Shown one piece after another: positions 5,688 through 6,063 of a stretch of DNA of 6,063 nucleotides. Every line of letters begins with the position of its first letter. The first letter of the stretch is position 1. The notes under the pieces are model-generated. The model had not been told where the DNA came from. It saw only the letters and a program-made list of their open reading frames with translations, and made no database searches. Position numbers and translations under genes: made by a program. Where the stretch lies: positions 1-6,063 of the forward strand of contig JBMTYG010000159.1 of the NCBI GenBank assembly GCA_049454295.1. Direction: 5' to 3'. Source of the stretch: UBA7803 sp049454295. Lineage in GTDB: Bacteria; Pseudomonadota; Gammaproteobacteria; Pseudomonadales; Azotimanducaceae.

Positions 5688-6063
5688 TCACGCACGGTCG
5701 GACCAATGGTCCGGCAGGGCTGCTCTGAAGGATCCAAAGCCCGGCAGGACCAGTCTGTGGCAATGAAGCTCTAGTCGCGGCGCGGACTGCTCGGGAGAGG
5801 ACGGGCGTCCGTACAGGCTATCACCCAAGATCGGGTGACCAATCCAAGACAGGTGCACGCGCAGTTGGTGCGTGCGCCCGGTAACCGGTTCGAGCAGAAC
5901 GAGTGACTTGGCGTCATTGGCTGCCGCCGCAAGCACGCGCAGGCGCGTGTGGCTTGCGTGGCCGCTGCCATCACTCGAGCGCAGTGACCAGCCGTTGTCC
6001 GTGGCAACGATATCGGCTCGCTGCCCAGCCACACGGAAGCGTTGCTTGCGACCAGGGCGCAGC
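5688..6063 (-). CDS. RluA-family pseudouridine synthase, C-terminal part (5' end beyond window)
   Basis: Converts uridine to pseudouridine in rRNA or tRNA. Only about 125 C-terminal codons are in the window; the frame is open to the right edge, so the internal GTG near 6032 should not be taken as the start. The diagnostic motif is LLEPVTGRTHQLRVHLSWIG followed by HPILGDSLYG, and LELHCHRLVLP follows, as in RluA/RluC/RluD-type enzymes. The catalytic Asp (in the HRLDxxTSG motif) lies upstream, outside the window, so I cannot check activity or name the member. The stop is 49 bases from the stop of the LRAT-like gene in a tail-to-tail arrangement. Confidence 0.92.
   Translation of the reverse strand, partial: LRPGRKQRFRVAGQRADIVATDNGWSLRSSDGSGHASHTRLRVLAAAANDAKSLVLLEPVTGRTHQLRVHLSWIGHPILGDSLYGRPSSPEQSAPRLELHCHRLVLPGFGSFRAALPDHWSDRA
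5699..5713. repeat. 15-base palindrome in the 3' end of the rluA-type gene
   Basis: CGGACCA-A-TGGTCCG, a perfect inverted repeat with 7-base arms around one base, beginning 9 bases inside the stop codon of the pseudouridine synthase gene. It shares CGGAC/GTCCG with the hairpin just outside the gene. As RNA it could form a 6-bp stem with a 3-base loop on either strand. Function unknown; no T-tract. Confidence 0.35.

Noticed and set aside
5711..5748. Direct repeat CCGGCAGG, 30 bases apart
   Set aside because: Eight bases within coding GC-rich sequence is expected by chance and codon bias.

Overview
The window looks like a stretch of chromosome from a GC-rich proteobacterium, most likely a gammaproteobacterium. 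The evidence is the protein types: a Pseudomonas-style S-adenosylhomocysteine hydrolase, TesB, a YbdL-type aminotransferase, a cytochrome c5-like protein and an RluA-family pseudouridine synthase. I see no mobile element, tRNA, rRNA, CRISPR array or phage gene. Gene density is high and no gene-free stretch exceeds about 135 bases. Assignment below class level is not supported.

Left half, minus strand (about 3330 down to 49): three genes read in one direction with gaps of 11 and 19 bases, so probably one operon. First is an ArsR-type regulator fused to a SAM-methyltransferase-like domain (SahR type), then ahcY (S-adenosylhomocysteine hydrolase), then tesB (acyl-CoA thioesterase II). SahR-type proteins are known regulators of the methionine/SAM cycle in Proteobacteria that respond to S-adenosylhomocysteine, the substrate of AhcY.

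Centre (about 3331-3433): a divergent regulatory region. It holds a small AT-rich island with a perfect inverted repeat, TATCAA-N6-TTGATA, which I read as the operator of the SahR-type protein. It overlaps candidate -10 boxes on both strands, so one regulator could control both the operon and the divergent aminotransferase gene.

Right half, plus strand: a class I PLP-dependent aminotransferase resembling YbdL/methionine aminotransferase, which fits a methionine-cycle theme. After a 133-base gap with a possible promoter come two genes 38 bases apart: a cytochrome c5-like haem protein with a lipobox, and a small LRAT-like (permuted NlpC/P60 fold) protein with a His-His-Cys triad and a C-terminal hydrophobic segment. 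The window ends with the C-terminal part of an RluA-family pseudouridine synthase on the minus strand, convergent with the LRAT-like gene.

Most of this is recognisable housekeeping. The points of real interest are the shared operator, tesB riding in a SAH-recycling operon, and the unexplained cytochrome/LRAT-like pair.
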